Shown here in pieces: positions 1 to 7,707 of a stretch of 64,000 nucleotides of DNA. The DNA comes from Eubacterium sp. (GTDB lineage Bacteria; Bacillota; Clostridia; Oscillospirales; Acutalibacteraceae). The position numbers and the translations under genes were made by a program. The notes beneath the pieces were generated by a model. The model saw only the letters and a program-made list of their open reading frames with translations. It searched no databases and was not told where the DNA came from. Position 1 is the stretch's first letter, and the number at the start of each line of letters is the position of its first letter. The DNA lies in NCBI GenBank assembly GCA_015655975.1, contig DVEP01000044.1, positions 62,001 through 126,000 of the forward strand, in the 5' to 3' direction.

Positions 1-1
1 T

Positions 2-1372
2 ATGAGCGACAAAAAAATACCTTACAAAATTTATCTTGAAGAAAGCGAACTTCCAAAACAATGGTACAATCTTCGTGCAGATATGAAAAATAAACCTGCA
101 CCTATTTTAAATTCGCAAACATTTGGACCTATTACTTTTGACGACCTTCGTCCTGTTTTTTGCGACGAATTAATTAAACAGGAACTTGACGATACTACAC
201 CGTATTTTGACATTCCTCAAGAGATAATAGATTTCTATAAAATGTACCGTCCTGCACCGCTTGTAAGGGCATATTGCCTTGAAAAAGCACTTGGTACACC
301 TGCTAAAATTTACTATAAATTTGAGGGAAACAATACTTCGGGCAGTCATAAACTCAACTCTGCCATTGCTCAGGCTTACTATGCAAAGCAACAGGGTCTT
401 AAAGGCGTAACTACCGAAACAGGAGCAGGTCAGTGGGGTACGGCGCTTTCTATGGCTTGCGCATATCTTGGACTTGACTGTAATGTTTATATGGTAAAAT
501 GCTCGTATGAGCAAAAGCCGTTCCGTCGTGAAGTGATGAGAACATACGGCGCAAATGTAACACCTTCTCCGTCAAATACAACAAGTATCGGAAGAAAAAT
601 TCTTGAAGAATTCCCGGGTACAACAGGCAGTTTGGGCTGTGCTATTTCAGAAGCTGTTGAAGCTGCAACTCAAAAAGACGGTTACAGATATGTTCTTGGT
701 TCTGTATTAAACCAAGTGTTGCTCCATCAATCAATTATCGGTCTTGAAGCAAAAGCGGCTATGGATAAATACGATATTAAACCCGACATAATCATCGGTT
801 GTGCAGGCGGCGGTTCAAACTTGGGCGGTCTTATTTCTCCTTTTATGGGCGAAAAACTCCGCGGAGAAAAAGACTATCGCTTTATTGCAGTTGAACCTGC
901 AAGTTGTCCGAGCCTTACACGAGGTAAATATGCCTACGACTATTGTGATACAGGTATGGTTTGCCCGCTTGTTAAAATGTACACTCTCGGCAGTGGATTT
1001 ATGCCGTCGGCAAACCATGCAGGCGGACTCAGATACCACGGTATGAACTCTGTTTTGTCGCAGCTTTATGATGATAAACTTATGGAAGCAGTGTCTGTTG
1101 AACAGACTTCTGTGTTTGAGGCCGCAGAAAAGTTTGCAAGAGTAGAAGGTATTTTGCCTGCTCCCGAAAGCAGTCATGCTATCAAAATCGCTATTGACGA
1201 AGCAATGAAGTGCAAAGAAACAGGCGAAGAAAAAACAATTTTGTTCGGACTTACAGGTACAGGCTATTTCGATATGTACGCATATCAAAAGTTTAATGAC
1301 GGTATAATGTCAGACTATATCCCGACAGACGAAGAAATTGAAAAAAGCCTTGCAGAATTACCGAAATTTTAA
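2..1372 (+). CDS. trpB2: Tryptophan synthase beta chain, TrpB2 type
   Basis: PLP enzyme that condenses indole with L-serine to give tryptophan. The 456-residue length and the N-terminal extension (about 70 residues before the core) match the TrpB2 class rather than the ~400-residue TrpB1 that partners TrpA. Visible motifs are the PLP lysine in SGSHKLN (K117), the catalytic glutamate in TTETGAGQWG (E139) and the phosphate-binding loop CAGGGSNLGG near residue 270. The ATG is at the second base of the window, so its ribosome binding site and upstream neighbours cannot be seen. No trpA or other trp gene follows; a strong terminator does. TrpB2 enzymes often act alone as indole-salvage enzymes, so that role is inferred here. 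Confidence 0.93.
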   Translation: MSDKKIPYKIYLEESELPKQWYNLRADMKNKPAPILNSQTFGPITFDDLRPVFCDELIKQELDDTTPYFDIPQEIIDFYKMYRPAPLVRAYCLEKALGTPAKIYYKFEGNNTSGSHKLNSAIAQAYYAKQQGLKGVTTETGAGQWGTALSMACAYLGLDCNVYMVKCSYEQKPFRREVMRTYGANVTPSPSNTTSIGRKILEEFPGTTGSLGCAISEAVEAATQKDGYRYVLGSVLNQVLLHQSIIGLEAKAAMDKYDIKPDIIIGCAGGGSNLGGLISPFMGEKLRGEKDYRFIAVEPASCPSLTRGKYAYDYCDTGMVCPLVKMYTLGSGFMPSANHAGGLRYHGMNSVLSQLYDDKLMEAVSVEQTSVFEAAEKFARVEGILPAPESSHAIKIAIDEAMKCKETGEEKTILFGLTGTGYFDMYAYQKFNDGIMSDYIPTDEEIEKSLAELPKF

Positions 1373-1374
1373 TC

Positions 1375-1412
1375 AAAAAAGCAAACGGATGTCTTGACAT
1401 CCGTTTGCTTTA
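1375..1412. terminator. Bidirectional intrinsic terminator between trpB2 and the XRE gene
   Basis: A perfect 13-bp inverted repeat (1381-1393 with 1396-1408) carries an A-run on its left and a T-rich tract on its right. It can therefore stop transcription from trpB2 (plus) and from the convergent XRE gene (minus). Confidence 0.9.
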
Positions 1413-1616
1413 TTATTTTGTATCTGTTCTATTAGCAAGATAATCTATTGTGGTTTTGTAGTAATCAGCAAGTTTTGAAAATATTTCAATAGGTATAGAT
1501 GAAACACCTGTTTCATATCTTGAATAAGTTCGTTGAGTAATATTTAAGTATTTGGCAATTTGTATTTGTGTTAAATCATTGTCTTCACGCAAATCGCGTA
1601 TTCTTTTGTAAATCAT
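1413..1616 (-). CDS. Small XRE/Cro-type helix-turn-helix regulator
   Basis: A 67-residue protein that is almost entirely one HTH_3 domain: LREDNDLTQIQIAKYLNI forms the first helices and TQRTYSRYETG the recognition helix and turn. This is the size of phage Cro or of stand-alone toxin/antitoxin and mobile-element repressors. It has a good ribosome binding site (GAGGTGA, minus strand). It is divergent from the membrane-anchored gene at 1760, and two matching inverted repeats lie in the shared promoter region. The likely role is autorepression plus control of the neighbour; no ligand domain is present. Confidence 0.85.
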   Translation of the reverse strand: MIYKRIRDLREDNDLTQIQIAKYLNITQRTYSRYETGVSSIPIEIFSKLADYYKTTIDYLANRTDTK

Positions 1617-1641
1617 ATAATCACCTCAACTATATTTTATT

Positions 1642-1686
1642 TAGTCTAAATTTGACTATTGACTTTTAGTCAAAAAATGACTAAAA
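1642..1686. promoter_or_regulatory. Paired operator sites TAGTC-N7-GACTA
   Basis: Two inverted repeats of identical architecture, TAGTC-N7-GACTA, occupy 1642-1658 and 1667-1683. The second extends to a perfect 9-bp repeat (1664-1672 with 1678-1686). Their centres are 25 bp apart in the divergent promoter region, so they are the obvious candidate operators for the XRE protein encoded at 1413-1616. Confidence 0.7.
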
Positions 1687-1687
1687 T
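1659..1687 (+). promoter_or_regulatory. Promoter of the membrane-anchored gene
   Basis: TTGACT at 1659-1664, 17-base spacer, TAAAAT at 1682-1687. The second operator lies between and over these elements, so a bound repressor would occlude polymerase. Confidence 0.6.
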
Positions 1688-1759
1688 ATAATCAGAATAT
1701 ATTTTAGTATTTACAAAAATATTAGATTGTATTTTATTTTTTATTATGAGGTGGAGTTT

Positions 1760-2746
1760 ATGATTACAAAAAAGAATAAAAAGTTTATTATTGCCTTTAT
1801 AGTGTTTATTTTAATTGTTTTAATTATTGCTATTAATAGTGTTTTTACGATAATTGAAACTAAAAATAAAGAAAAATATTTTAGTATGCAAGGAATTTAT
1901 TTGTTAGATAAGCAAAGTACACCGTTAAATCTTGATTCAGAAAATCTTGATGAAAGTGAAAGCTATCTTGTTGCGATTTTTGATATTAGTAATAAAACTG
2001 ATAAAAATTGGGAGCGTCCTCTTTATGATACTGTATTAAAAATTAATGATAATAGTTATGAAGGTAAAGTAAATAACTGCGGTCGTATAGCAACAGAATT
2101 TATTGAAAATTCAGGATATGAAACAATATATATAGAAAAAATAAATGCACATACAACGAAGAGAATTGCAGTTACATTTGTGATTAATATTGCTGATATA
2201 ACTTCTGATATGGTTGCAGAATTGAATTGCGATGGTGTTTCTATGAAGTTTAATATATCAGATATAAAATCATTTAAATTATTTGATGATATATTAATTG
2301 ATGCAAATGGGGAAGATTATCAGGTTGCTCGTTCTGTTATAAAGAGAGTTGATTTTGCTTATAAGACTTGCAATGAAACTATATTAACTGCTTATATAAA
2401 TGAAAAATATAATACCGCTACTGCTAAAAATGAAAAAGTTAGTGAATATATTCAAGTAAGATTAGAATCAGTCAAGGCTCTTATTGATAGTGATTTCGGC
2501 ATTTCTATAACATCACTGGATGGTTCTTCTTCAGGTGAAGGTGCACATAATCCTGCAAAAAATCTTCCTAATTATAATGTTGAAAGAGTCAGAAAAGTAT
2601 ATCCTGAAGTTGCTGATTTGTTGGACAAGTATAATGAAAATGTTAAAGCATTAGTACCTTATAATTCTAAAGTAGTAAATGTAGAAAAAATAATAGATGA
2701 AAATAAAACAATTATCGAAGATATCGAAGAATTCTACAAAAATTAG
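1760..2746 (+). CDS. Membrane-anchored extracytoplasmic protein of unknown function
   Basis: A 328-residue protein counted from the ATG at 1760, preferred because GAGGTGGAG precedes it at good spacing (an in-frame upstream start at 1727 has none). A short basic N-terminus is followed by one strongly hydrophobic helix (about residues 7-27) with no lipobox. A soluble domain follows that resembles the Ig-like accessory domains of Gram-positive surface proteins (pattern YLVAIFDISNKTDKNW). The rest is polar and partly helical. It is AT-richer than the flanking core genes. Control by the divergent XRE repressor is inferred. I do not recognise a catalytic motif, so no function is assigned. Confidence 0.75.
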   Translation: MITKKNKKFIIAFIVFILIVLIIAINSVFTIIETKNKEKYFSMQGIYLLDKQSTPLNLDSENLDESESYLVAIFDISNKTDKNWERPLYDTVLKINDNSYEGKVNNCGRIATEFIENSGYETIYIEKINAHTTKRIAVTFVINIADITSDMVAELNCDGVSMKFNISDIKSFKLFDDILIDANGEDYQVARSVIKRVDFAYKTCNETILTAYINEKYNTATAKNEKVSEYIQVRLESVKALIDSDFGISITSLDGSSSGEGAHNPAKNLPNYNVERVRKVYPEVADLLDKYNENVKALVPYNSKVVNVEKIIDENKTIIEDIEEFYKN

Positions 2747-2771
2747 TAATAATAAAATGAAATGCCACAAA

Positions 2772-3119
2772 TTGTGCAGACAGCACAGAAATCTACTTGG
2801 TGTAGAAAATTAAGCAACAAGTTGATTTCATTTTTCAAGAGGAGTTAGTTTTGTTTGGATACAATATTTTGTGAAAATCAATGTGTTCATCTATGAGAAA
2901 ATGAGCCTCATCACAGTTTGCGAGTTTAACTCTGTGGATGCTATCTTTTCTTCTTAAACTATGATATATTTCAGCTTATTATTTTATTCTTCGCTGTTTG
3001 TCATTGTATCGGGTTATGAATTTATGTATTTGCTTGTATGTGAATCTAAATTTCTATCCTATTTATTTCAATATCATTCCTTGTAACTTTAATTCTAATG
3101 TTTCTTTTTCATATTTATT
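2772..3119 (-). pseudogene. Decayed IS3-family insertion sequence (OrfA start joined to OrfB end)
   Basis: Read on the minus strand from about 3119, one frame gives an OrfA-like helix-turn-helix: KYEKETLELKLQGM, then K-stop-IG-stop-KF where KEIGEKF is expected, then FTYKQIHKFITRYNDKQRRIK followed by two stops. After a frame change near 2868 it reads IQTKLTPLEK-stop-NQLVA, the typical C-terminus of an IS3 OrfB integrase. Most of the element is deleted and four or more stops are present, so it is inactive. Its 3' 84 bases (2772-2855) recur in diverged form at 56388-56480. The 501-base stretch 2747-3247 holds only this relic and the terminator at 3144-3188. Confidence 0.55.
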
Positions 3120-3143
3120 TATGTGTTGATAACTTCTTGGTAT

Positions 3144-3188
3144 AAAAAATCCCTCCTGATGTATATTCTACATCAGAAGGGATTTTTT
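3144..3188. terminator. Bidirectional intrinsic terminator
   Basis: A 20-base inverted repeat with one mismatch (3144-3163 with 3169-3188), five-base loop, A6 on one side and T6 or more on the other. On the minus strand it ends the 6415-3248 operon. Confidence 0.85.
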
Positions 3189-3247
3189 TCTATGTTCTTT
3201 TTTACGGACTTTTTCATTTGCAATTGCATAGCTTTTTTGGTACTGAT

Positions 3248-4888
3248 TTAGATAAACGAGTTTTCTTTTGCAATTAAGGCGGCGCCGAGTGAGCCGCAGA
3301 ATTCGGGGTGTTTTGGAATGAAAATTTTTTCATTGAATTGTTTTTCGAGTTCTGAAACAACGCAGAAGTTTTTGGCAACTCCGCCCGTCATCATTATATG
3401 GCTTTTGTCTTTTACGCTTGTTGCCATTGACTTTACTTTTACTGCGACGCTTTTGCTCAGACCGTGCACAATATCGGCAACTGAGTTGTTTTCGGCTATC
3501 AATGACACGACTTCGCTTTCGGCAAAAACTGTACACATGCTTGAAATTGTCAAATCTTTTTTGTAGTCAAGCCCTATACTTGCCATTTTGTCCATATCAA
3601 GTTCGAGAACTTTAGCCATATTTTCGAGAAATCTGCCTGTGCCTGCAGCACATTTGTCATTCATTACAAAACCTGAAACTTTGCCGTCTTTGTCAAGGCT
3701 GATGATTTTGCTGTCCTGACCTCCAATGTCAACAATCATTGTTGCGTTGTTATAAAGATGTTTGGCACCTTTTGCGTGGCAGGTGATTTCTGTTACATCG
3801 TCATCCGCAAAGTCAATATTTTTTCTTCCGTAACCTGTTGCAACGATATATGAAATATCATTTTTATCAATTCCTGACTTTTCAAGTGCGTTTTTTGCAC
3901 TGTTTTGTGCGTTTGCACCTGTTCTTACCATAATGTTTTTTACAATTTCGCCGTTTTTATCAATCGCTGTAAGTTCTGTTGAAGTTGAGCCGCTGTCTAT
4001 TCCTATGAAATATTTTCCGTTCATATTTTTACCTTTCTTTTCTTTGTCGGTTTTGACTAATGTTTCGGAAAATCCCTCTATTCGAGTCAATAACTGACCA
4101 TAAGACTGGTTAGTGAAATCTGTTTCAATTCGTATAATCGGAGTTTTTAGCCTCTTTAATTGTGAAAGTTCGAAGTCGTAGTAATCGCAAAATTTAATTG
4201 TATTGTAAATTATGCCTATACAATTTTCATTTTCAATGATAGCGTTTCTTTGTTTTATGCTTTGCATACGCATACAAGGTGTTTGATACAGTAAGGATTT
4301 AGCGTATTTGAGCATAATATTGTCTAAAGTGTCGTCTTTTTCAACTTCAAACGGTAAAACTTCTCTGTTTGCTGTGCATGTCAAATCAAATATTTCAACT
4401 TTTTCAAAACATTTTTGCACTGCATTAAGAAGTGTTTGACTGCTTCTTGCCCCGAGTATTGCAACATACTTACCTTTTGGAAAATGTGTGTCTTTTTTAA
4501 ATGATGATAAAAATAAATCAACATTAAATTTTTTCTTGCTGAAGTTTTCATATGATTTTATAAATTCGATTAAGTCGTTTTTAAACTTTTTTATCGCACA
4601 CCCTGTTTGGCAAGTCGGTAAATCAATGCAATATGAAAAATTGATTTTTTCTTCATTTATAACATCGAAAACTCTTTTAGCACTGTCGCAGCAATTCATA
4701 AAAATAAGTTCATTATAGTTGTTGTTATGGATTTCTTCAAACATTGCTTTTGCGTGTGAACATATATTTGGGTGCAATTTTATTGACGAGTAGTCAAAAT
4801 TTTCAACTTCATTATTCAACAGCGAGTATTTTTCACCGAAGCCTGCAAGAATTTCAACAGGCGCATACTTACAGTTGTATCCTATCAT
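3248..4888 (-). CDS. 2-hydroxyacyl-CoA dehydratase subunit fused to its BadF/HgdC-type activator ATPase
   Basis: A 546-residue two-part protein. Residues 1 to about 285 are a short HgdB-like dehydratase subunit: cysteine-rich DLPTCQTGC, CMRM, and the family's closing pattern IETDF-NQSYGQLLTRIEGF. Residues from about 290 are a complete ATP-dependent activator of the BadF/BadG/HgdC family, with the ASKHA phosphate loop GIDSGSTSTE, MIVDIGGQDSK and the CAAGTGRFLE segment that carries a [4Fe-4S] cluster ligand. Activators inject one high-energy electron into the dehydratase. The start at 4888 is chosen for its GGAG site; it overlaps the upstream dehydratase gene by 20 bases. A well-formed ribosome binding site also precedes the internal ATG at 4024. 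The substrate is unknown. Confidence 0.85.
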   Translation of the reverse strand: MIGYNCKYAPVEILAGFGEKYSLLNNEVENFDYSSIKLHPNICSHAKAMFEEIHNNNYNELIFMNCCDSAKRVFDVINEEKINFSYCIDLPTCQTGCAIKKFKNDLIEFIKSYENFSKKKFNVDLFLSSFKKDTHFPKGKYVAILGARSSQTLLNAVQKCFEKVEIFDLTCTANREVLPFEVEKDDTLDNIMLKYAKSLLYQTPCMRMQSIKQRNAIIENENCIGIIYNTIKFCDYYDFELSQLKRLKTPIIRIETDFTNQSYGQLLTRIEGFSETLVKTDKEKKGKNMNGKYFIGIDSGSTSTELTAIDKNGEIVKNIMVRTGANAQNSAKNALEKSGIDKNDISYIVATGYGRKNIDFADDDVTEITCHAKGAKHLYNNATMIVDIGGQDSKIISLDKDGKVSGFVMNDKCAAGTGRFLENMAKVLELDMDKMASIGLDYKKDLTISSMCTVFAESEVVSLIAENNSVADIVHGLSKSVAVKVKSMATSVKDKSHIMMTGGVAKNFCVVSELEKQFNEKIFIPKHPEFCGSLGAALIAKENSFI

Positions 4889-6158
4889 TTTTATTCTCCA
4901 ATAGTTCAAGAAATGCTTCCATTCTTGTAATAGTCTGACCGTTGTTTATATTTTGTGAGTCGCATCCGTCACCGTCGAGCACAAGAGTGGGAAACCCGTT
5001 TTTCTCAAGTGTTTCCTTTGCAACAGAACTTGCACCTGCTGTTTGCTTGCAGCCCCAGTGACAGTACCAAACAACTCCGTCGCAGTTTAGCATTTTTGCG
5101 TATTTTAGTACGGCACTTATTCTGCGATTTGTTTTTCCGTTTACTGTGTTCAGAAGAAGCCTGTTTGCCATGAAAGTGAACGGGTCTTGTTCATCTGTGT
5201 CAATATCAAGTGCGTCAAAAACCATATCGCAAGCCACAATTTCACATCTGTCAGTGAAATTGAGAATGTTTCGTAATGCGTTTTGAGTATATGGTAAAGT
5301 GTGAACCCAAAGCAAGCGCACACCATTTTTAACTTTAGGACATTTTGAAAGTTGCTCAATCATATCTTTACTGTATTTTTCAGCTTCTTTTGTTCCGAGC
5401 ATAACATGTGTCGCAAAAACAGAAAGCATTTGTGAAGTCATTTCGTCTGATAAATATCTGTCTTTTTTTAGTTCTAAAATTTTTCTGAAGTTGTTTATTG
5501 TGTTTTGACTTCTTCTCACAACTTCATTTAATTTGTTTTCATCAAGTTTAAAACTGCTGTTTTTTTCAATGAAATCAACCATTTCATTCAACTGGCTTTT
5601 TACATATTCAATGTTTACTTGATTGTATTCAGACGGTACATCTATCATAAAGTGCGGTACGCCGTAAAAGTCGGCAATTCTCCTGAAAGACAAATGGTTG
5701 ACATCGCACGCAAGTGTTGTATTGATGATAAATTTCGGCTTAGGCAAAACACCCGACTCAGCCATGCCTATAAACACTTTGTGGTATGAGCAAAGTGTTT
5801 TCGGAACACCGTTGTTTTCTGCTGTTTCAATGAAAATTTTTTCACTTCCCGCCGCAGCTAAATAACAGGAAAGTGCTTCGGGAAAAAGTTGATATATTCC
5901 CATTGCGTGTAAAATTTCGCATGGTAAATAAAGGCTGACAATAGCAGAATTGTCGGCCTTTTTTAATGGTTTAATTGCAGAGTCGGCGGCTGCCCATTGC
6001 ATATACTGTCTTGCAGGTAATAAAAGTTTAGTCGGAAAATATTTGCATTGAAGTCCTGCAACATTAAATACAAACGATAGTTCGTTTAATGCTTTTTGTG
6101 GATTTTTTTGCGTTAAGTTGTATATATGTTTTCCGAAAAGTTCAATCGCTTTGTTCAT
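4869..6158 (-). CDS. 2-hydroxyacyl-CoA dehydratase (HgdB/FldB-like) D-component subunit
   Basis: A 429-residue member of the 2-hydroxyglutaryl-CoA dehydratase D-component family. These are oxygen-sensitive [4Fe-4S] enzymes that dehydrate 2-hydroxyacyl-CoA, or reduce related substrates, after electron transfer from an activator. Visible marks are SLYLPCEILHAMG (N-terminal cluster cysteine), NTTLACDVNH, and GVVWYCHWGCKQTAG followed by LVLDGDGCDSQN near the C-terminus. The final 20 bases overlap the fused subunit/activator gene, so the two are probably translationally coupled and form one enzyme. The family also contains benzoyl-CoA and double-cubane reductases, so the reaction is not fixed by sequence. 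Confidence 0.85.
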   Translation of the reverse strand: MNKAIELFGKHIYNLTQKNPQKALNELSFVFNVAGLQCKYFPTKLLLPARQYMQWAAADSAIKPLKKADNSAIVSLYLPCEILHAMGIYQLFPEALSCYLAAAGSEKIFIETAENNGVPKTLCSYHKVFIGMAESGVLPKPKFIINTTLACDVNHLSFRRIADFYGVPHFMIDVPSEYNQVNIEYVKSQLNEMVDFIEKNSSFKLDENKLNEVVRRSQNTINNFRKILELKKDRYLSDEMTSQMLSVFATHVMLGTKEAEKYSKDMIEQLSKCPKVKNGVRLLWVHTLPYTQNALRNILNFTDRCEIVACDMVFDALDIDTDEQDPFTFMANRLLLNTVNGKTNRRISAVLKYAKMLNCDGVVWYCHWGCKQTAGASSVAKETLEKNGFPTLVLDGDGCDSQNINNGQTITRMEAFLELLENKNDRIQL

Positions 6159-6163
6159 GACAA

Positions 6164-6415
6164 TTAGCCTTTCAAACCGTCTTCCTGGCGTTGCATATTT
6201 TCTACAACAATGTCGTGTATATCACCAAGCGATGAACAATATTCAAGAACTTCCCACGGCTTGTTTGTGTGAAAATGTATTTTAATCAAGTCTTCGTCGC
6301 CTACGGCAATCAAGCAGTCGCCTTCAAAGTTTTCTTTGATATAGTCGTTGATTTCGTCTTCGTCAAGGTTTTCTCCTGCAATTAAAAGTTGTGTGTCAAA
6401 TTTATATTCAAGCAT
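6164..6415 (-). CDS. Stand-alone FakA/YloV-type C-terminal domain protein
   Basis: An 83-residue protein starting after AAAGGAG. The whole sequence resembles the C-terminal subdomain of FakA/YloV (DAK2-fusion fatty acid kinase): YKFDTQLLIAGENLDEDEI, then GDCLIAVGDEDLIKIHFHTNKPWEVLEY, then GDIHDIVVENM. The DAK2 ATP-binding and middle domains are absent. It is not an interrupted copy, because no kinase sequence lies upstream and it has its own start site. It sits five bases before the dehydratase gene and is probably its operon partner, possibly as a small ligand-binding or regulatory subunit. Confidence 0.7.
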   Translation of the reverse strand: MLEYKFDTQLLIAGENLDEDEINDYIKENFEGDCLIAVGDEDLIKIHFHTNKPWEVLEYCSSLGDIHDIVVENMQRQEDGLKG

Positions 6416-6548
6416 AGTTCTTCTCCTTTGTTTAAATAAAATGTTTTGTTATGCGGTTTTGCAATAACTTTTTACAATTATAGTACAAAAGTTGAGAAAA
6501 TTAAATATTAAAAATATAAAATAATTTTTAATAACAGATAATAAATAA

Positions 6549-6580
6549 AACAACACCCAAGCGTTGTTGCCTGAGTGTTG
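6549..6580 (-). terminator. Terminator of rplM-rpsI
   Basis: On the minus strand a 12-bp stem with G-U pairs (6569-6580 with 6551-6562) is followed by TTTTATTTAT, just past the rpsI stop. Confidence 0.8.
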
Positions 6581-6592
6581 GAAAAAGTAAGA

Positions 6593-6991
6593 TTATCTCT
6601 TTGAGAACTGCGGAGCTCTACGCGCACCTTTGAGACCGTATTTTTTACGCTCTTTCATTCTTGGGTCACGAGTGAGGAAACCTGCTTTTTTGAGAGCCGG
6701 ACGGAGATTTTCGTCGTATTGAAGAAGTGCTCTTGCAATACCGTGACGAATAGCGCCTGCCTGACCTGTAACACCGCCGCCGTTTACACGACAAACAATG
6801 TCGAACTTCTCTGTTGTTTCTGTTAAGTTGAGAGGTTGACGAACGATGAGTTTGAGTGTTTCAAGACCGAAATATTCATCTATATCTCTGTCGTTGATTG
6901 TGATTTTACCTGTTCCTGCATATACACGAACTCTTGCAACAGATTCTTTTCTTCTGCCTGTTCCGTAGAAATAAGGATTTGTTTCGTACAT
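6593..6991 (-). CDS. rpsI: 30S ribosomal protein S9
   Basis: A 132-residue S9 with the invariant GTGRRKESVARVR start, the VNGGGVTGQAGAIRHGIARAL core and the basic C-terminal tail ending FSKR that reaches the P-site tRNA. It follows rplM by 13 bases, the usual L13-S9 order. Confidence 0.98.
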   Translation of the reverse strand: MYETNPYFYGTGRRKESVARVRVYAGTGKITINDRDIDEYFGLETLKLIVRQPLNLTETTEKFDIVCRVNGGGVTGQAGAIRHGIARALLQYDENLRPALKKAGFLTRDPRMKERKKYGLKGARRAPQFSKR

Positions 6992-7004
6992 AATTTAACC
7001 TCCC

Positions 7005-7430
7005 TTATACTTCCCAAGCTTCAGGTTTCTGAGCCTGGTGCTTGTGTTCTGCGCCCTTGAATACACGGCATCTTGTGAGTTGTTTTCTGCCGAGTACAGT
7101 GTCAGGGAGCATACCTTTAACTGCTTTTGTCATAGCGAAGTCAGATTTTTCTTTCATAAGAGTTTTGTACTGAACTTCTTTAAGGTTACCGATGTAGCCT
7201 GAATGACGGTAATAGTATTTGTTTTCAAGTTTGTTACCTGTAAGAACTGCTTTGTCAGTGTTGATGATGATAACGAAATCGCCGCAGTCTGCGTGAGGAG
7301 CAAAAGTAGCTTTATGCTTACCTCTTAAAAGAACTGCTGCCTGAGCTGCAACTCTACCAAGCGGTTTGTCTGCAGCGTCGATAACATACCATTTGCGTTC
7401 TGCGTCTGCTTTAGGCATTGTTGTAGACAT
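7005..7430 (-). CDS. rplM: 50S ribosomal protein L13
   Basis: A 141-residue L13 of normal length: WYVIDAADKPLGRVA at the start, FVIIINTDKAVLTGNKLENKYYYRHSGY in the middle, and VKGMLPDTVLGR near the end. The ribosome binding site is GGAGGA. It is the first gene of the rplM-rpsI operon and is read from a consensus promoter. Confidence 0.98.
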   Translation of the reverse strand: MSTTMPKADAERKWYVIDAADKPLGRVAAQAAVLLRGKHKATFAPHADCGDFVIIINTDKAVLTGNKLENKYYYRHSGYIGNLKEVQYKTLMKEKSDFAMTKAVKGMLPDTVLGRKQLTRCRVFKGAEHKHQAQKPEAWEV

Positions 7431-7480
7431 AAAAAATTCCTCCGATACAATAATTTAAATCTCTTTTCGAGTGCTTGGTT

Positions 7481-7509
7481 ATGATAGCATAAATGTTTTT
7501 GATTGTCAA
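7481..7509 (-). promoter_or_regulatory. rplM-rpsI promoter
   Basis: Minus strand TTGACA (7509-7504), 17-base spacer, TATCAT (7486-7481). About 45 bases of leader precede rplM; in other Firmicutes this position can hold an L13 leader motif, which I cannot confirm here. Confidence 0.75.
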
Positions 7510-7646
7510 CAACAAATTTAATATATTCTTTGATTGCTCTTGTTTACTCTGTTTTTCTCTGTTTTTCTGTTGTTTTCCTTACTTATTATTTACAACAAAT
7601 ATTTGTAAAAATTGATAATTTAGTGTTAAATATTAAATAATATATC

Positions 7647-7675
7647 TTGCTTAATACGGATATTAAGATTATAAT
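7647..7675 (+). promoter_or_regulatory. sufC promoter with internal palindrome
   Basis: TTGCTT at 7647-7652, 17-base spacer, TATAAT at 7670-7675. A perfect palindrome, TTAATA-CGGA-TATTAA (7651-7666), sits between the two boxes, where a repressor would block polymerase. Confidence 0.6.
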
Positions 7676-7707
7676 ATTTTTACTTTTAATGAAAGGAAGT
7701 ATATTTT

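Noticed and set aside
4000..4060. Sequencing error joining two separate genes (dehydratase subunit and activator)
   Set aside because: The frame is continuous with good codons and no stop or homopolymer slip at the junction; treated as a true fusion, though the internal start keeps the question open.
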